From Bradyrhizobium sp. Ec3.3 (GTDB lineage: Bacteria; Pseudomonadota; Alphaproteobacteria; Rhizobiales; Xanthobacteraceae): a stretch of DNA of 64,000 nt. Below, piece after piece: positions 8,095 to 16,928 of this stretch. How positions within the stretch are numbered: position 1 is the first letter of the stretch; the number at the start of each line of letters is the position of its first letter. The notes under the pieces are model-generated. The model saw only the letters and a program-made list of their open reading frames with translations. It did not search any database and was not told the DNA's origin. The stretch lies in the NCBI RefSeq assembly GCF_000472925.1, contig NZ_AXAS01000041.1:1-64000 (forward strand). The letters are read 5' to 3'. A program made the position numbers and the translations under genes.

Positions 8095-9087
8095 ATGTAC
8101 ACCCAGGCGCTGAACACGGCCGAGGCCGACGATCGCGGCCTCGAGGATGCCGCCAAGGCTGCGCAATTCCAGGCGCGGATCGATGCCGAGGAGCGCATCG
8201 AGCCGAACGACTGGATGCCTGCGGCCTACCGCAAGACGCTTACCCGGCAGATCTCCCAGCACGCCCATTCCGAAATCGTCGGCATGCTGCCCGAAGGCAA
8301 CTGGATCACCCGCGCGCCGACGCTGCGGCGTAAGGCGGCGTTGCTCGCAAAAGTGCAGGACGAATGCGGCCACGGGCTCTATCTCTATGCCGCTGCCGAG
8401 ACGCTCGGCTCCTCGCGCGAGGAGCTGGTCGATGCGATGCTCGCCGGCAAGGCCAAGTACTCCTCGATCTTCAACTATCCGACGCTGACCTGGGCGGACA
8501 TTGGTACCATCGGCTGGCTGGTCGACGGCGCTGCGATCATGAACCAGATCCCGCTGTGCCGCTGCTCGTATGGTCCCTACGCGCGCGCGATGATCCGCGT
8601 CTGCAAGGAGGAGTCCTTCCACCAGCGCCAGGGCTACGAGATCATGCTGACGCTGTGCCGCGGCTCGGACGAGCAGAAGGCGATGGCGCAGGACGCATTG
8701 AACCGCTGGTGGTGGCCGGTGCTGATGATGTTCGGCCCGCCCGATGCAGCAAGCCAGCACAGCGACACCTCGACGAGATGGAAGATTAAGCGCTTCTCCA
8801 ATGACGAGCTGCGGCAGAAGTTCGTCGATGCCACGGTGCCGCAGGCCCAATATCTCGGGCTGACCATTCCCGATCCCGCCATGACGCAGGATGCCGACGG
8901 ACACTGGCGCTACAGCGAGATCGACTGGACCGAATTCAAGCAGGTGCTCGCCGGCAACGGCCCCTGCAACCGCGACCGCATCGCCGCGCGCCGCAAGGCG
9001 CATGACGACGGCGCCTGGGTGCGCGAGGCGGCAGCTAGCTATGCAGCGAAACGCCAGCACCGCCAGACCGCGCAAGCTGCGGAGTAG
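8095..9087 (+). CDS. paaA: 1,2-phenylacetyl-CoA epoxidase, catalytic subunit PaaA
   Basis: 330 residues, the diiron oxygenase alpha subunit that epoxidises phenylacetyl-CoA. Helical bundle with metal-binding ExxH motifs DECGH (Glu90/His93) and EESFH (Glu173/His176). NYPTLTWADIGTIGWLVDGA and RCSYGPYARAM are typical PaaA stretches. Start set at the ATG at 8095 because GGGAGG (8083-8088) is six bases upstream; the ATG at 8089 touches that site. First gene of paaABCDE. Confidence 0.95.
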   Translation: MYTQALNTAEADDRGLEDAAKAAQFQARIDAEERIEPNDWMPAAYRKTLTRQISQHAHSEIVGMLPEGNWITRAPTLRRKAALLAKVQDECGHGLYLYAAAETLGSSREELVDAMLAGKAKYSSIFNYPTLTWADIGTIGWLVDGAAIMNQIPLCRCSYGPYARAMIRVCKEESFHQRQGYEIMLTLCRGSDEQKAMAQDALNRWWWPVLMMFGPPDAASQHSDTSTRWKIKRFSNDELRQKFVDATVPQAQYLGLTIPDPAMTQDADGHWRYSEIDWTEFKQVLAGNGPCNRDRIAARRKAHDDGAWVREAAASYAAKRQHRQTAQAAE

Positions 9088-9097
9088 GGAGATCACG

Positions 9098-9385
9098 ATG
9101 GCCACGCCGAACACACCGCTGTGGGAAGTCTTCATTCGTAGCCGCAACGGGCTCGCGCACAAGCATGTCGGCTCGCTGCATGCGAGCGATGCCACCATGG
9201 CGCTGCAAGCCGCGCGCGACATCTACACCCGTCGCGGCGAGGGCCTGTCGATTTGGGTGGTGCCGTCCACTGCCATTACGGCGAGCGATCCCGCCGAGAA
9301 GGGCATGATGTTCGAGCCTGCGGAATCCAAGATCTACCGGCATCCGACGTTTTACGAGGTGCCGGAAGAAGTCGGGCACATGTAG
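9098..9385 (+). CDS. paaB: 1,2-phenylacetyl-CoA epoxidase subunit PaaB
   Basis: 95 residues, small structural subunit of the epoxidase. Family-typical TPLWEVFIRSRNGLAHKHVG and YTRRGEGLSIWVVPS are present. Begins 10 bases after paaA stops, with AGGGAGA as ribosome site. Followed by a palindromic repeat before paaC, which is unusual inside this operon. Confidence 0.95.
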   Translation: MATPNTPLWEVFIRSRNGLAHKHVGSLHASDATMALQAARDIYTRRGEGLSIWVVPSTAITASDPAEKGMMFEPAESKIYRHPTFYEVPEEVGHM

Positions 9386-9396
9386 CTCTCTCAACC

Positions 9397-9520
9397 CTCA
9401 TGGTGAGGAGCCGCGAAGCGGCGTCTCCGGAAGATGCTTCGCATCGCCGGGCGAACCATGAAGGCCCGTGACGCGCGGCCCATCCTTCGAGACGGCGCTT
9501 CGCGCCTCGTCAGGATGAGG
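9397..9520. repeat. palindromic repeat, family B, between paaB and paaC
   Basis: Bounded by CTCATGGTGAGGAGCCGCGA and its inverse around CTCGTCAGGATGAGG, with the inner GGCGCTTCGCGCC hairpin. Same family as 6864-6982. It lies between two genes of one enzyme complex, so the operon transcript must contain it. Confidence 0.85.
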
Positions 9521-9550
9521 TTGGAACAAGTGGCAAGGTGGATTGAACAG

Positions 9551-10327
9551 ATGCCAGTCGCCAACATCCAGGTCTCCGAGACACCGCTCGTGCTCTACAC
9601 GCTGCGCCGCGCCGACGATGCGCTGATCCTCGGCCATAGGCTGTCGGAATGGTGCGGGCACGCGCCGATGCTGGAAGAGGATATGGCGCTCTCCAACATC
9701 GCGCTTGACCTCATCGGCCAGGCCCGCGAGCTCTACACCTATGCGGCCAAGGTTGAAGGCAAGGACAATGACGAGGACAAGTTCGCTTACTTGCGCGATG
9801 TTCGCCAGTACCGCAACCTGCTGCTGGTCGAGCAGCCGAACGGCGATTTCGCCCAGACCCTGGTGCGGCAGTTCTTCTATTCCGCCTTCGCCGATCTCTA
9901 CTGGCGGGCGATGATGACCTCGCGCGACGCAACGCTCGCAGCCATTGCCGCCAAGTCCGAGAAGGAAAGCGCCTATCATTTGCGCCATGCCTCGGAGTGG
10001 ATCATCCGGCTCGGTGACGGCACCGAGGAGAGCCACGCGCGTGCGCAAGGAGCGATCGATCATCTCTGGTCCTTCACCAGCGAGATGTTTGCCGTCGACG
10101 ACGGCGAGCGAACCTTGATCGATGTGGGCATCGCGATCGATCCCGCAACGTTGCGCGACCGTTGGCTGACGACGCTCGCCAATGTCGCCAGCGAGGCGAC
10201 GCTCTCGCTGCCGCAAAACAACTGGATGCAGCAGGGCGGCCGCGCCGGCCGGCACAGCGAGCATCTCGGCCATCTCCTCAGCGAGCTGCAATCGATGCAG
10301 CGCACCTTCCCGGGGCTGACATGGTGA
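9551..10327 (+). CDS. paaC: 1,2-phenylacetyl-CoA epoxidase subunit PaaC
   Basis: 258 residues. PaaC is the beta subunit, ferritin-like but non-catalytic, that forms the core complex with PaaA. Typical segments: ADDALILGHRLSEWCGHAP, NIALDLIGQARELYTYAA and ESAYHLRHASEWIIRLGDGT. Start chosen at the ATG at 9551 with AAGGTGG about 9 bases upstream; in-frame codons before it belong to the repeat. Its end overlaps paaD by 7 bases. Confidence 0.95.
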   Translation: MPVANIQVSETPLVLYTLRRADDALILGHRLSEWCGHAPMLEEDMALSNIALDLIGQARELYTYAAKVEGKDNDEDKFAYLRDVRQYRNLLLVEQPNGDFAQTLVRQFFYSAFADLYWRAMMTSRDATLAAIAAKSEKESAYHLRHASEWIIRLGDGTEESHARAQGAIDHLWSFTSEMFAVDDGERTLIDVGIAIDPATLRDRWLTTLANVASEATLSLPQNNWMQQGGRAGRHSEHLGHLLSELQSMQRTFPGLTW

Positions 10328-10824
10328 CGGCGCTCGACAGCAAGAGCGATCTGCGCCAGCGCGCATGGGACGCGGCGGCAAGCGTGGTCGATCCGGAGAT
10401 TCCGGTATTGACCATTGCCGATCTCGGCGTGCTGCGTGATGTTGCGCTTCGCGGCGATCACGTCGAGGTCGCGATCACCCCGACCTATTCAGGCTGCCCC
10501 GCGATGAACATGATCGCGCTCGAGATCGAACTGGCGCTGGAACGCGCCGGCTTCCATCGCCCAAAAGTGCGCACCGTGCTGTCGCCCGCCTGGACCACCG
10601 ACTGGATGAGCGAGGAGGGCCGCCAAAAGCTCCGCGCCTACGGCATCGCGCCGCCGCAAGCCTCTGGTTCGCGCCGCGCGCTGTTCGGCGAGCAGGCGGT
10701 CGCATGCCCGCAATGCGGCTCGGAGAATACCGAGCTGTTGTCCGAATTCGGCTCGACCTCCTGCAAGGCGCTCTGGCGCTGCAAGTCGTGCCGCGAACCG
10801 TTCGACTACTTCAAGTGTCATTGA
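10321..10824 (+). CDS. paaD: phenylacetyl-CoA epoxidase assembly factor PaaD
   Basis: 167 residues (called PaaJ in older phenylacetate papers). An N-terminal DUF59/MIP18 domain (DPEIPVLTIADLGVLRDV, then TPTYSGCPAM) is followed by a C-terminal zinc-ribbon (CPQCGSE...CKSCREPFDYFKCH). Thought to help assemble iron centres of the epoxidase. Starts inside the end of paaC, so translation is coupled. Confidence 0.93.
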   Translation: MVTALDSKSDLRQRAWDAAASVVDPEIPVLTIADLGVLRDVALRGDHVEVAITPTYSGCPAMNMIALEIELALERAGFHRPKVRTVLSPAWTTDWMSEEGRQKLRAYGIAPPQASGSRRALFGEQAVACPQCGSENTELLSEFGSTSCKALWRCKSCREPFDYFKCH

Positions 10825-10826
10825 CC

Positions 10827-11909
10827 ATGTCCGCAGCCGCACCACGTTTTCATCGTCTCGCCGTCAACGACCTCCGCCGCGAGGCCTCCGACGCGGTGTC
10901 GATGACCTTCGCCATTCCGGGCGAGCTCGCCAGCGACTATGCCTTCACGCCCGGCCAGTATCTGACGCTCCGCACCATGCTCGAAGGCGAGGAGGTGCGC
11001 CGCTCCTATTCGATCTGCTCGGGTCCTGACGACGGCGAGCTTCGCATCGCCGTGAAGAAGGTCGACGGCGGCGCGTTTTCGAATTGGGCGGCCGACGAAT
11101 TGAAGTGCGGCGATGAGCTCGACGTGATGACGCCGACCGGCCGCTTCGGTGCGATCCCGCAAGGCGACACCGCGCGTGTCCATGTCGGCTTTGCCGCAGG
11201 CTCCGGCATCACGCCGATCCTGTCGATCGTCAAGGGCGTGCTGGCGCGCGAGCCCAAGAGCCGCTTCTTCCTGTTCTACGGCAACCGGGCGACCGACAAC
11301 ATCATGTTCCTGGAGGCGCTCGAGGAACTCAAGGACCGCTTCATCGATCGCCTCTCGATCTTCCACGTCATCTCGGGCGAGGAGCAGGATATCCCGATCC
11401 TGCATGGCCGGCTCGACGGCGAGAGGGTGAGGGTGCTGCTGCGCTCGCTGGTCTCGGCCGCAAGCGTCGATCACGTCTTCGTCTGCGGTCCGTCTGGCAT
11501 GAGCGAGGAGATCGAGGCGACCTGCCGCGACCTCGGCATTGCGGATGATCGCATTCACGTCGAACGTTTCGTGTCCGAGTTCGGCGGCAAGCCGCGTCCG
11601 AAGAAGGCGGTCGCAGCCGATGCGCCGCCGAAGGCCATCGCGTCGCTGATCATCGACGGCAAGCGCCGCGATGTTCCGGTCGCCGAGGACGAAGCGATCC
11701 TCGATGCCGCGCTGCGCGCCGGCGTCGATCTGCCCTTCGCCTGCAAGGGCGGCATGTGCTCGACCTGCCGCGCCAAGCTGGTCGAGGGCGAGGCGCCGAT
11801 GGACATCAACTATTCGCTGGAGCCCTGGGAGCTGAAGGCGGGGTTCGTACTGACCTGCCAGGCAAAACCCTCGTCCGAGCGGGTCGTGGTCGACTACGAC
11901 CATGTCTGA
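10827..11909 (+). CDS. paaE: phenylacetyl-CoA epoxidase reductase PaaE
   Basis: 360 residues, the NADPH reductase feeding electrons to PaaA. Domains in order: FAD-binding barrel with RSYS (residues 59-62), NAD(P)-binding with GSGITP (125-130) and VCGPSGM, and a C-terminal plant-type 2Fe-2S ferredoxin with Cys306, Cys311, Cys314 and Cys344 (CKGGMCSTC). Starts two bases after paaD ends. Confidence 0.95.
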   Translation: MSAAAPRFHRLAVNDLRREASDAVSMTFAIPGELASDYAFTPGQYLTLRTMLEGEEVRRSYSICSGPDDGELRIAVKKVDGGAFSNWAADELKCGDELDVMTPTGRFGAIPQGDTARVHVGFAAGSGITPILSIVKGVLAREPKSRFFLFYGNRATDNIMFLEALEELKDRFIDRLSIFHVISGEEQDIPILHGRLDGERVRVLLRSLVSAASVDHVFVCGPSGMSEEIEATCRDLGIADDRIHVERFVSEFGGKPRPKKAVAADAPPKAIASLIIDGKRRDVPVAEDEAILDAALRAGVDLPFACKGGMCSTCRAKLVEGEAPMDINYSLEPWELKAGFVLTCQAKPSSERVVVDYDHV

Positions 11910-12010
11910 GGGGCTGCATCAGAACCTGATGATGCAAATGCGTCGCATTATTTGACAGTCTTGAGCGATCGGCAGAACATCGCGCGCAAAAGAACAGGTG
12001 GGAGACGCAA

Positions 12011-12460
12011 GTGAATGTCAAAGCAGCCCTGTCACCGGAAGACATCGCCCGCGCCTGCGCCGATGCGATGTGGGCGGAGGACGACGCCTCGAAAGATCTC
12101 GGCATGGAGATCGTCGAGATCGGCCCGGGCTTTGCGACGCTGGCGATGACGGTGCGGCCGGACATGGTCAACGGCCAGCGCATTGCCCATGGTGGCTTCA
12201 TCTTCACGCTTGCCGATTCCGCCTTCGCGTTCGCCTGCAACTCGCACAATGAACGCGTGGTCGCGGCGCAGGGGCAGATCACTTTCATCAAGCCAGGCAG
12301 GCTTGGCGATCGTCTCGTCGCAAGAGCACGCGAAGTCGCCCGCAGCGGCCGTTCCGGCATCTATGACGTGCGCGTCACCGCCGGCGACATCGTCATCGCC
12401 GAATTCCGTGGGCATTCGCGTGTCATTCGCGGCACGTGGCTGCCGACGCAAGATCAGTGA
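12011..12460 (+). CDS. paaI: hydroxyphenylacetyl-CoA thioesterase PaaI
   Basis: 149-residue hotdog thioesterase. The active-site stretch is AHGGFIFTLADSAFAFACNS with the HGG motif (60-62) and the catalytic Asp at residue 69. PaaI removes CoA from dead-end (hydroxy)phenylacetyl-CoA products. GTG start chosen: GTGGGAG lies 6 bases upstream and the nearby ATG is out of frame. Separated from paaE by about 100 bp that hold a TTGACA box but no good -10. Confidence 0.92.
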   Translation: MNVKAALSPEDIARACADAMWAEDDASKDLGMEIVEIGPGFATLAMTVRPDMVNGQRIAHGGFIFTLADSAFAFACNSHNERVVAAQGQITFIKPGRLGDRLVARAREVARSGRSGIYDVRVTAGDIVIAEFRGHSRVIRGTWLPTQDQ

Positions 12461-12495
12461 GCACAAGAACAAACAAATGATGTGGGGAAGCGAGG

Positions 12496-13827
12496 ATGGC
12501 TCTGACCAGGCTGAAGGCAGGTGGAAACGCCTATAGTGCCGAGATGGACGCGCACGAGCGCGCCTCGCGCGACGAGATCATGGCGTTGCAGACGCAGCGC
12601 CTGGGCTGGTCGCTGAAGCACGCCTACGACAACGTCGCGCATTATCGCAAGGCCTTCGACAAGGCCGGCGTGCATCCGTCCGATTTCAAAGAGCTGTCCG
12701 ATCTCGCAAAGTTTCCGTTTACGGTGAAGACGGATCTGCGCGACAACTATCCTTTCAACATGTTCGCGGTCCCCCGCGAAAAACTCGTACGCGTGCATGC
12801 CTCCTCCGGCACGACGGGCAAGCCGATCGTCGTCGGCTACACGAGGGCCGATATCGACACCTGGTCAGAGGTGATGGCGCGCTCGATCCGTGCCGCTGGT
12901 GGCCGCACCGGCATGATCATCCACAACGCTTATGGCTATGGCCTCTTCACCGGCGGCCTCGGCGTCCATTACGGCGCGGAGAAGCTCGGCTGCACGGTGG
13001 TGCCGATTTCCGGCGGCATGACCGAGCGGCAGGTGCAGCTTATCAACGATTTCCGACCTGACATCATCACGGTGACGCCGAGCTACATCTTGGCGATCCT
13101 CGACGAGTTCAAGCGCCAGAAGCTTGATCCGCGCCAATGCTCGCTCAAGGTCGGGATTTTTGGCGCCGAGCCCTGGACCAACGCGATGCGCGGCGAGATC
13201 GAAGAGGCCTTCGACATGGATGCGACCGACATCTATGGCCTGTCCGAAGTGATCGGTCCGGGCGTCGCGCAGGAATGCATCGAGACCAAGGACGGTCTGC
13301 ACATCTGGGAGGATCACTTCTACCCCGAGGTGATCGATCCCGAGACCGGCGCCGTGCTGCCCGACGGCGAAAAGGGCGAGCTGGTCTTCACCTCCCTCAC
13401 CAAGGAAGCCTTCCCGGTGATCCGCTATCGCACCCGCGATCTCACGCGCCTCCTGCCCGGCACAGCGCGGCCGGGGATGCGGCGGATGGAGAAGGTGACG
13501 GGGCGTTCGGACGACATGATCATCCTGCGCGGCGTCAACCTGTTCCCGACCCAGATCGAGGAGGTGCTGCTCGCGACCGAGTGGTGCGGAGGCCACTTCA
13601 TCATGGAACTGACCCGCGAGGGCCGGATGGATGAGCTGACCATCATCGCGGAGGCGCGCCCCGAAAGCTGGGACGGCCGCGGGCTCGTCGACCACGCCGA
13701 GCGTATATCGACTCACATCAAGAACACCATCGGCATCACCGCCAAGGTGCGGGCGGTCGCGCCGGCTACGCTGGAGCGATCGCTCGGCAAGGCGAAGCGC
13801 CTCTTCGACAAGCGTCCGAAGGATTGA
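12496..13827 (+). CDS. paaK: phenylacetate-CoA ligase PaaK
   Basis: 443-residue adenylate-forming enzyme that converts phenylacetate, ATP and CoA to phenylacetyl-CoA. P-loop SSGTTGKP at 103-110; later motifs YGLSEVIGPGVAQECIE and RTRDLTRLLPG, then GRSDDMIILRGVNLFPTQIEE typical of PaaK. It ends the visible paa gene set; paaG, paaZ, paaF, paaH and the paa thiolase are not in this cluster. Confidence 0.95.
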   Translation: MALTRLKAGGNAYSAEMDAHERASRDEIMALQTQRLGWSLKHAYDNVAHYRKAFDKAGVHPSDFKELSDLAKFPFTVKTDLRDNYPFNMFAVPREKLVRVHASSGTTGKPIVVGYTRADIDTWSEVMARSIRAAGGRTGMIIHNAYGYGLFTGGLGVHYGAEKLGCTVVPISGGMTERQVQLINDFRPDIITVTPSYILAILDEFKRQKLDPRQCSLKVGIFGAEPWTNAMRGEIEEAFDMDATDIYGLSEVIGPGVAQECIETKDGLHIWEDHFYPEVIDPETGAVLPDGEKGELVFTSLTKEAFPVIRYRTRDLTRLLPGTARPGMRRMEKVTGRSDDMIILRGVNLFPTQIEEVLLATEWCGGHFIMELTREGRMDELTIIAEARPESWDGRGLVDHAERISTHIKNTIGITAKVRAVAPATLERSLGKAKRLFDKRPKD

Positions 13828-13878
13828 CTTGACCGGCCCCAAAGGCGACAAGGCCCGCGAGAAATCGTGGGTCTTTCG

Positions 13879-14883
13879 ATGTCGGCAACCGATAGCAAAA
13901 CCGTCGAAGCGCGCTGCGTGCGCCTCAATGCCAAGGCCGAGAATGCAGCGGCGCTTGCGCCTCGCGTCGAGCATCACGCGCTCGCCCGTGGTGCCAACGA
14001 CGTCCTGATCGAAGTGAAGGCCGCCGCCGTCAACCCGTCCGACGTGAAGGCTGCGACCGGCTTGATGCCCTATGCCGTGTTTCCGCGAACGCCCGGCCGT
14101 GATTATGCCGGCGTCGTCATCGACGGCCCGGCCGGCACGATCGGCCGCGAGGTGCTCGGCTCCTCTGGCGACCTCGGCATCCGCCGCGACGGCACCCACG
14201 CCACCCATCTTGTCGTCGAGCTTGATGCCGTGGTGGAAAAGCCCAAGGCGCTGTCCTGGGAGGAAGCCGCCGGCATCGGCGTGCCCTTCGTCACCGCAAT
14301 GGAAGGTTTTCGTCGCGCTGGCCTGCCGAAGCAGGGCGAGACCGTGCTGGTGATGGGCGTTAACGGCAAGGTCGGCCAGGCCGCCGTGCAGATCGCGACC
14401 TGGCAGGGCGCGCGCGTGATCGGCGTGGTGCGCAAGGCGGAGGCCTATGAAGGCCATACCAACGCGCCCGTCGAGGTGATCGACTCTTCCGCCACCGATG
14501 TCGCCGCGCGCGTACGCGAAGCGACCGGCGGCAAGGGGGCGGACATCGTCTTCAACACGGTCGGCGATCCCTACTTCCAGGCCGCGCACAAGTCGCTCGC
14601 CTTGCGTGGCCGCCAGATCCTCATCGCGGCGATCGACCGCATCGTGCAGTTCAACATCCTGGAATTTTACCGTGGCCAGCACACCTATGTCGGCATCGAC
14701 ACGCTCGGCCTGTCATCGACCGCGACGGGAGGAGTGCTGCGCGATCTCGGTCCGGGCTTTGCCAGCGGACAGCTGAAGCCGTTTCCGATTAAGGAAGGCG
14801 CGATCTATGCGCTTGAGCGTGCCAAAGAGGCTTACGCCGCCGTTGCGGGTTCCTCGCGCGATCGCGTGATCCTGAAGCCGTAA
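13879..14883 (+). CDS. medium-chain dehydrogenase/reductase, quinone-oxidoreductase type
   Basis: 334 residues (ATG at 13879; a GTG four codons earlier is possible). GroES-like N-terminal half (AAAVNPSDVKAATGLMPYAVF, TPGRDYAGVV) and a Rossmann half with VMGVNGKVGQAAVQIA. The structural zinc Cys cluster is missing, as in zinc-independent quinone oxidoreductases. Catalyses NADPH-linked reduction of an enone or quinone; substrate unknown. Follows paaK by about 50 bp and may be read through from it. Confidence 0.83.
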   Translation: MSATDSKTVEARCVRLNAKAENAAALAPRVEHHALARGANDVLIEVKAAAVNPSDVKAATGLMPYAVFPRTPGRDYAGVVIDGPAGTIGREVLGSSGDLGIRRDGTHATHLVVELDAVVEKPKALSWEEAAGIGVPFVTAMEGFRRAGLPKQGETVLVMGVNGKVGQAAVQIATWQGARVIGVVRKAEAYEGHTNAPVEVIDSSATDVAARVREATGGKGADIVFNTVGDPYFQAAHKSLALRGRQILIAAIDRIVQFNILEFYRGQHTYVGIDTLGLSSTATGGVLRDLGPGFASGQLKPFPIKEGAIYALERAKEAYAAVAGSSRDRVILKP

Positions 14884-14885
14884 CG

Positions 14886-15944
14886 ATGGCATCGTCGACC
14901 CAACTCGTCATCCTCGCTGGCGTCGCCATCGGCCTCGTCTACGGCGCCGTCGGCCTGCTCAGCGATTTCTGCCTGATGAGCAGCATGCGCGGGTACCTCG
15001 CGGACGGCGACGGCCGGCTGGTCCGCACCTACGCGCTGGCGATCGCAGTCGCGATCGCGGCGAGCCAGTTCCTTGCCGGAAGCGGCACGGTCGATCTCGG
15101 CAAGTCGATCTATCTGCAACAGACCTTCTCGGCGCCGGTGCTGTTCCTTGGCGGGCTCCTGTTCGGCTACGGCATGGTGCTGTCGAACGGCTGTGGCTCG
15201 CGCGCGCTGGTGCTGCTCGGCCGCGGCAATCTTCGCTCCTTCGTCGTCGTGATCGTGCTGGCGATCGCCGCCCAGATGACGCTGAAAGGCCTGATCGCGC
15301 CGGCGCGCATCGCGCTGGTGCAGGCCTCGCAGACCACCGTGGGCGCGAATTCGCTGCCGGCGCTGTTGTCTGCTTTCGGGCTCGGCGATGCTGCCTCGCG
15401 AACGCTCGGTGCTGCCGTGCTCGCGGCCGCGCTGGCGCTGTTCGCCTTTGCCCACGCGGCGTTCCGCTGCTCGCCGGGCCAGATTGCGGCAGGCGCCATC
15501 GTCGGTCTCCTGATCGCGGGCGGCTGGTACGTCACCGGCTTCCTCGGCGCTGACGATTTCAACCCAGTGCCGGTGACCTCGCTGACCTTCATCGCGCCGA
15601 TTGCGGACGCGCTGCAATACGCCATGCTCTCGACCGGCCTGACGCTCAATTTCGGCATCGCCACGGTCGCCGGCGTGTTCGCCGGCAGCCTCGTCACTGC
15701 GCTGGCGACGGGGCGCTTCCAGCTCGAAGGCTATTCATCGCCGCGCCACATGCTGCGCTCGGCGGGTGGCGCGGCGCTGATGGGCATCGGCGGCGTCATG
15801 GCCTTCGGCTGCTCGATCGGGCAGGGGCTCACTGGCCTCTCGACACTGGCGCTGGCCTCGTTCGTCGCGGTCGCCGGCATTTTGCTCGGCACCGCCGCCG
15901 GTCTACGCGGCGCGCTCCGCGTTCAGCCTCTCAAGGTCGCCTGA
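14886..15944 (+). CDS. YeeE/YedE (TsuA-like) sulfur-compound transporter
   Basis: 352-residue membrane protein with about nine hydrophobic segments and the conserved Cys motifs of this family: SDFC near residue 28, SNGCGSRAL and FGCSIGQGLTG. TsuA uses such cysteines to pass thiosulfate across the inner membrane. The substrate here is inferred from the family only. Starts three bases after the reductase stops. Its last 22 bases overlap the convergent exporter gene. Confidence 0.85.
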   Translation: MASSTQLVILAGVAIGLVYGAVGLLSDFCLMSSMRGYLADGDGRLVRTYALAIAVAIAASQFLAGSGTVDLGKSIYLQQTFSAPVLFLGGLLFGYGMVLSNGCGSRALVLLGRGNLRSFVVVIVLAIAAQMTLKGLIAPARIALVQASQTTVGANSLPALLSAFGLGDAASRTLGAAVLAAALALFAFAHAAFRCSPGQIAAGAIVGLLIAGGWYVTGFLGADDFNPVPVTSLTFIAPIADALQYAMLSTGLTLNFGIATVAGVFAGSLVTALATGRFQLEGYSSPRHMLRSAGGAALMGIGGVMAFGCSIGQGLTGLSTLALASFVAVAGILLGTAAGLRGALRVQPLKVA

Positions 15945-16840
15945 CTGCGCAGGGGACGATTGGCGAGTGTCGCAAGGCCGATGCCGGCAACGATCAGCGT
16001 AGCCGCGACGGCAAGGCTGATGTCGATGGGCTCGCCGAGCAGGATGGCGGCACTGGCAATGCCGACGATTGGCGTCGCCGTGGTGCCGAGCGACGTCGTC
16101 AGGGCCGAGATGCTCTTGTTGACCATCGACATCGCCCAATAGGCCAGCGCGGTCCCGATCAGGCCCGAATACAGGAACAGCAGCACGAGCCGCGATGACC
16201 ATTCCACGTGCGGCAGGCCGTCCGTTATCGTTGCCGTGATCGACAACACCACCGTTGCCACGAGCACTTGCCAGATCAGGAGCTGGAGCGGCGAGGCGAT
16301 CCAATCATGCGATCGGAGATAGATGATGTTCGCCGCCCAGCACATGGCGGCCAGGATCACCATGCCGGCGCCGATCAGGACATTGATATTGGTCCAGTCG
16401 ATTGAGGAGGGGTTCAGGATCACGGCAAGCCCGGCCAGGCCCAGCATTGCTCCGCCGACTTTCGGCGCGCTCAATGTGTCCTTCCCGAGCAGGGGTGCCG
16501 CGAGCGCGACCCAGAGCGGTGTCGTATAGCCGAGCACGATGCCCTTGCTGGCGGGAATGAAGCGCAGGCCGGCGGCGGCCAGTGTCGAGAACAGCGTCAT
16601 ATGCAAAAGCGCCACGCTCAGGATCACGGGGACGTCGTGTCGATTCGGAATCACCAGATTGTTGTTCGCGCGCAGGATCACGAACAGGCCGACGAGCGCG
16701 ATCCAGCTCCGGATCGCCGCGCTCCACAGCGGGGGGACGAACTGCACCAGCTGCTTCGTCACCGACCAGTTCACGCCCCAGGCCAGCACGACGATCAGGA
16801 ACAGGCCGATGGCTGCGCGTGGTGACAGGGAGGCGTTCAT
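15923..16840 (-). CDS. DMT-superfamily (EamA) exporter
   Basis: 305 residues with ten hydrophobic helices in two EamA repeats (AWGVNWSVTKQLVQFVPP in the first, WAANIIYLRSHDW and IGTALAYWAMSMVNKSISAL in the second). Start moved to the ATG at 16840, preceded by AAGGA, rather than 16891. Such proteins usually export amino acids or metabolites. Divergent from a MocR-type regulator with an operator-like repeat between them, suggesting regulated export of an amine or amino acid. Confidence 0.86.
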   Translation of the reverse strand: MNASLSPRAAIGLFLIVVLAWGVNWSVTKQLVQFVPPLWSAAIRSWIALVGLFVILRANNNLVIPNRHDVPVILSVALLHMTLFSTLAAAGLRFIPASKGIVLGYTTPLWVALAAPLLGKDTLSAPKVGGAMLGLAGLAVILNPSSIDWTNINVLIGAGMVILAAMCWAANIIYLRSHDWIASPLQLLIWQVLVATVVLSITATITDGLPHVEWSSRLVLLFLYSGLIGTALAYWAMSMVNKSISALTTSLGTTATPIVGIASAAILLGEPIDISLAVAATLIVAGIGLATLANRPLRSQATLRG

Positions 16841-16885
16841 TGCAAGATCCTTGAAGCGGCGCAGCCCGGCAGATAGCATCGCAAT

Positions 16886-16928
16886 TGGCACTTAAAAAAG
16901 TGCCAGATTGGAAAGAACTAAGGTGCCA
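16886..16928 (+). promoter_or_regulatory. operator-like repeat between EamA exporter and MocR regulator
   Basis: Perfect inverted repeat TGGCACTT-AAAA-AAGTGCCA (16886-16905), with a third half-site GTGCCA at 16923-16928 in direct orientation, 23 bp from the previous GTGCCA (16900-16905). MocR regulators bind paired direct or inverted half-sites about two helical turns apart, so this is a strong candidate for the regulator's own operator. Confidence 0.7.

Noticed and set aside
11910..12010. Separate promoter for paaI based on TTGACA at 11952
   Set aside because: The only -10 at proper spacing is GAACAT, three of six matches; not strong enough to call.
12865..14682. 605-codon open frame on the minus strand across paaK and the reductase gene
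   Set aside because: It lies antisense to two well-supported genes, has no domain, and is open only because of high GC codon bias.
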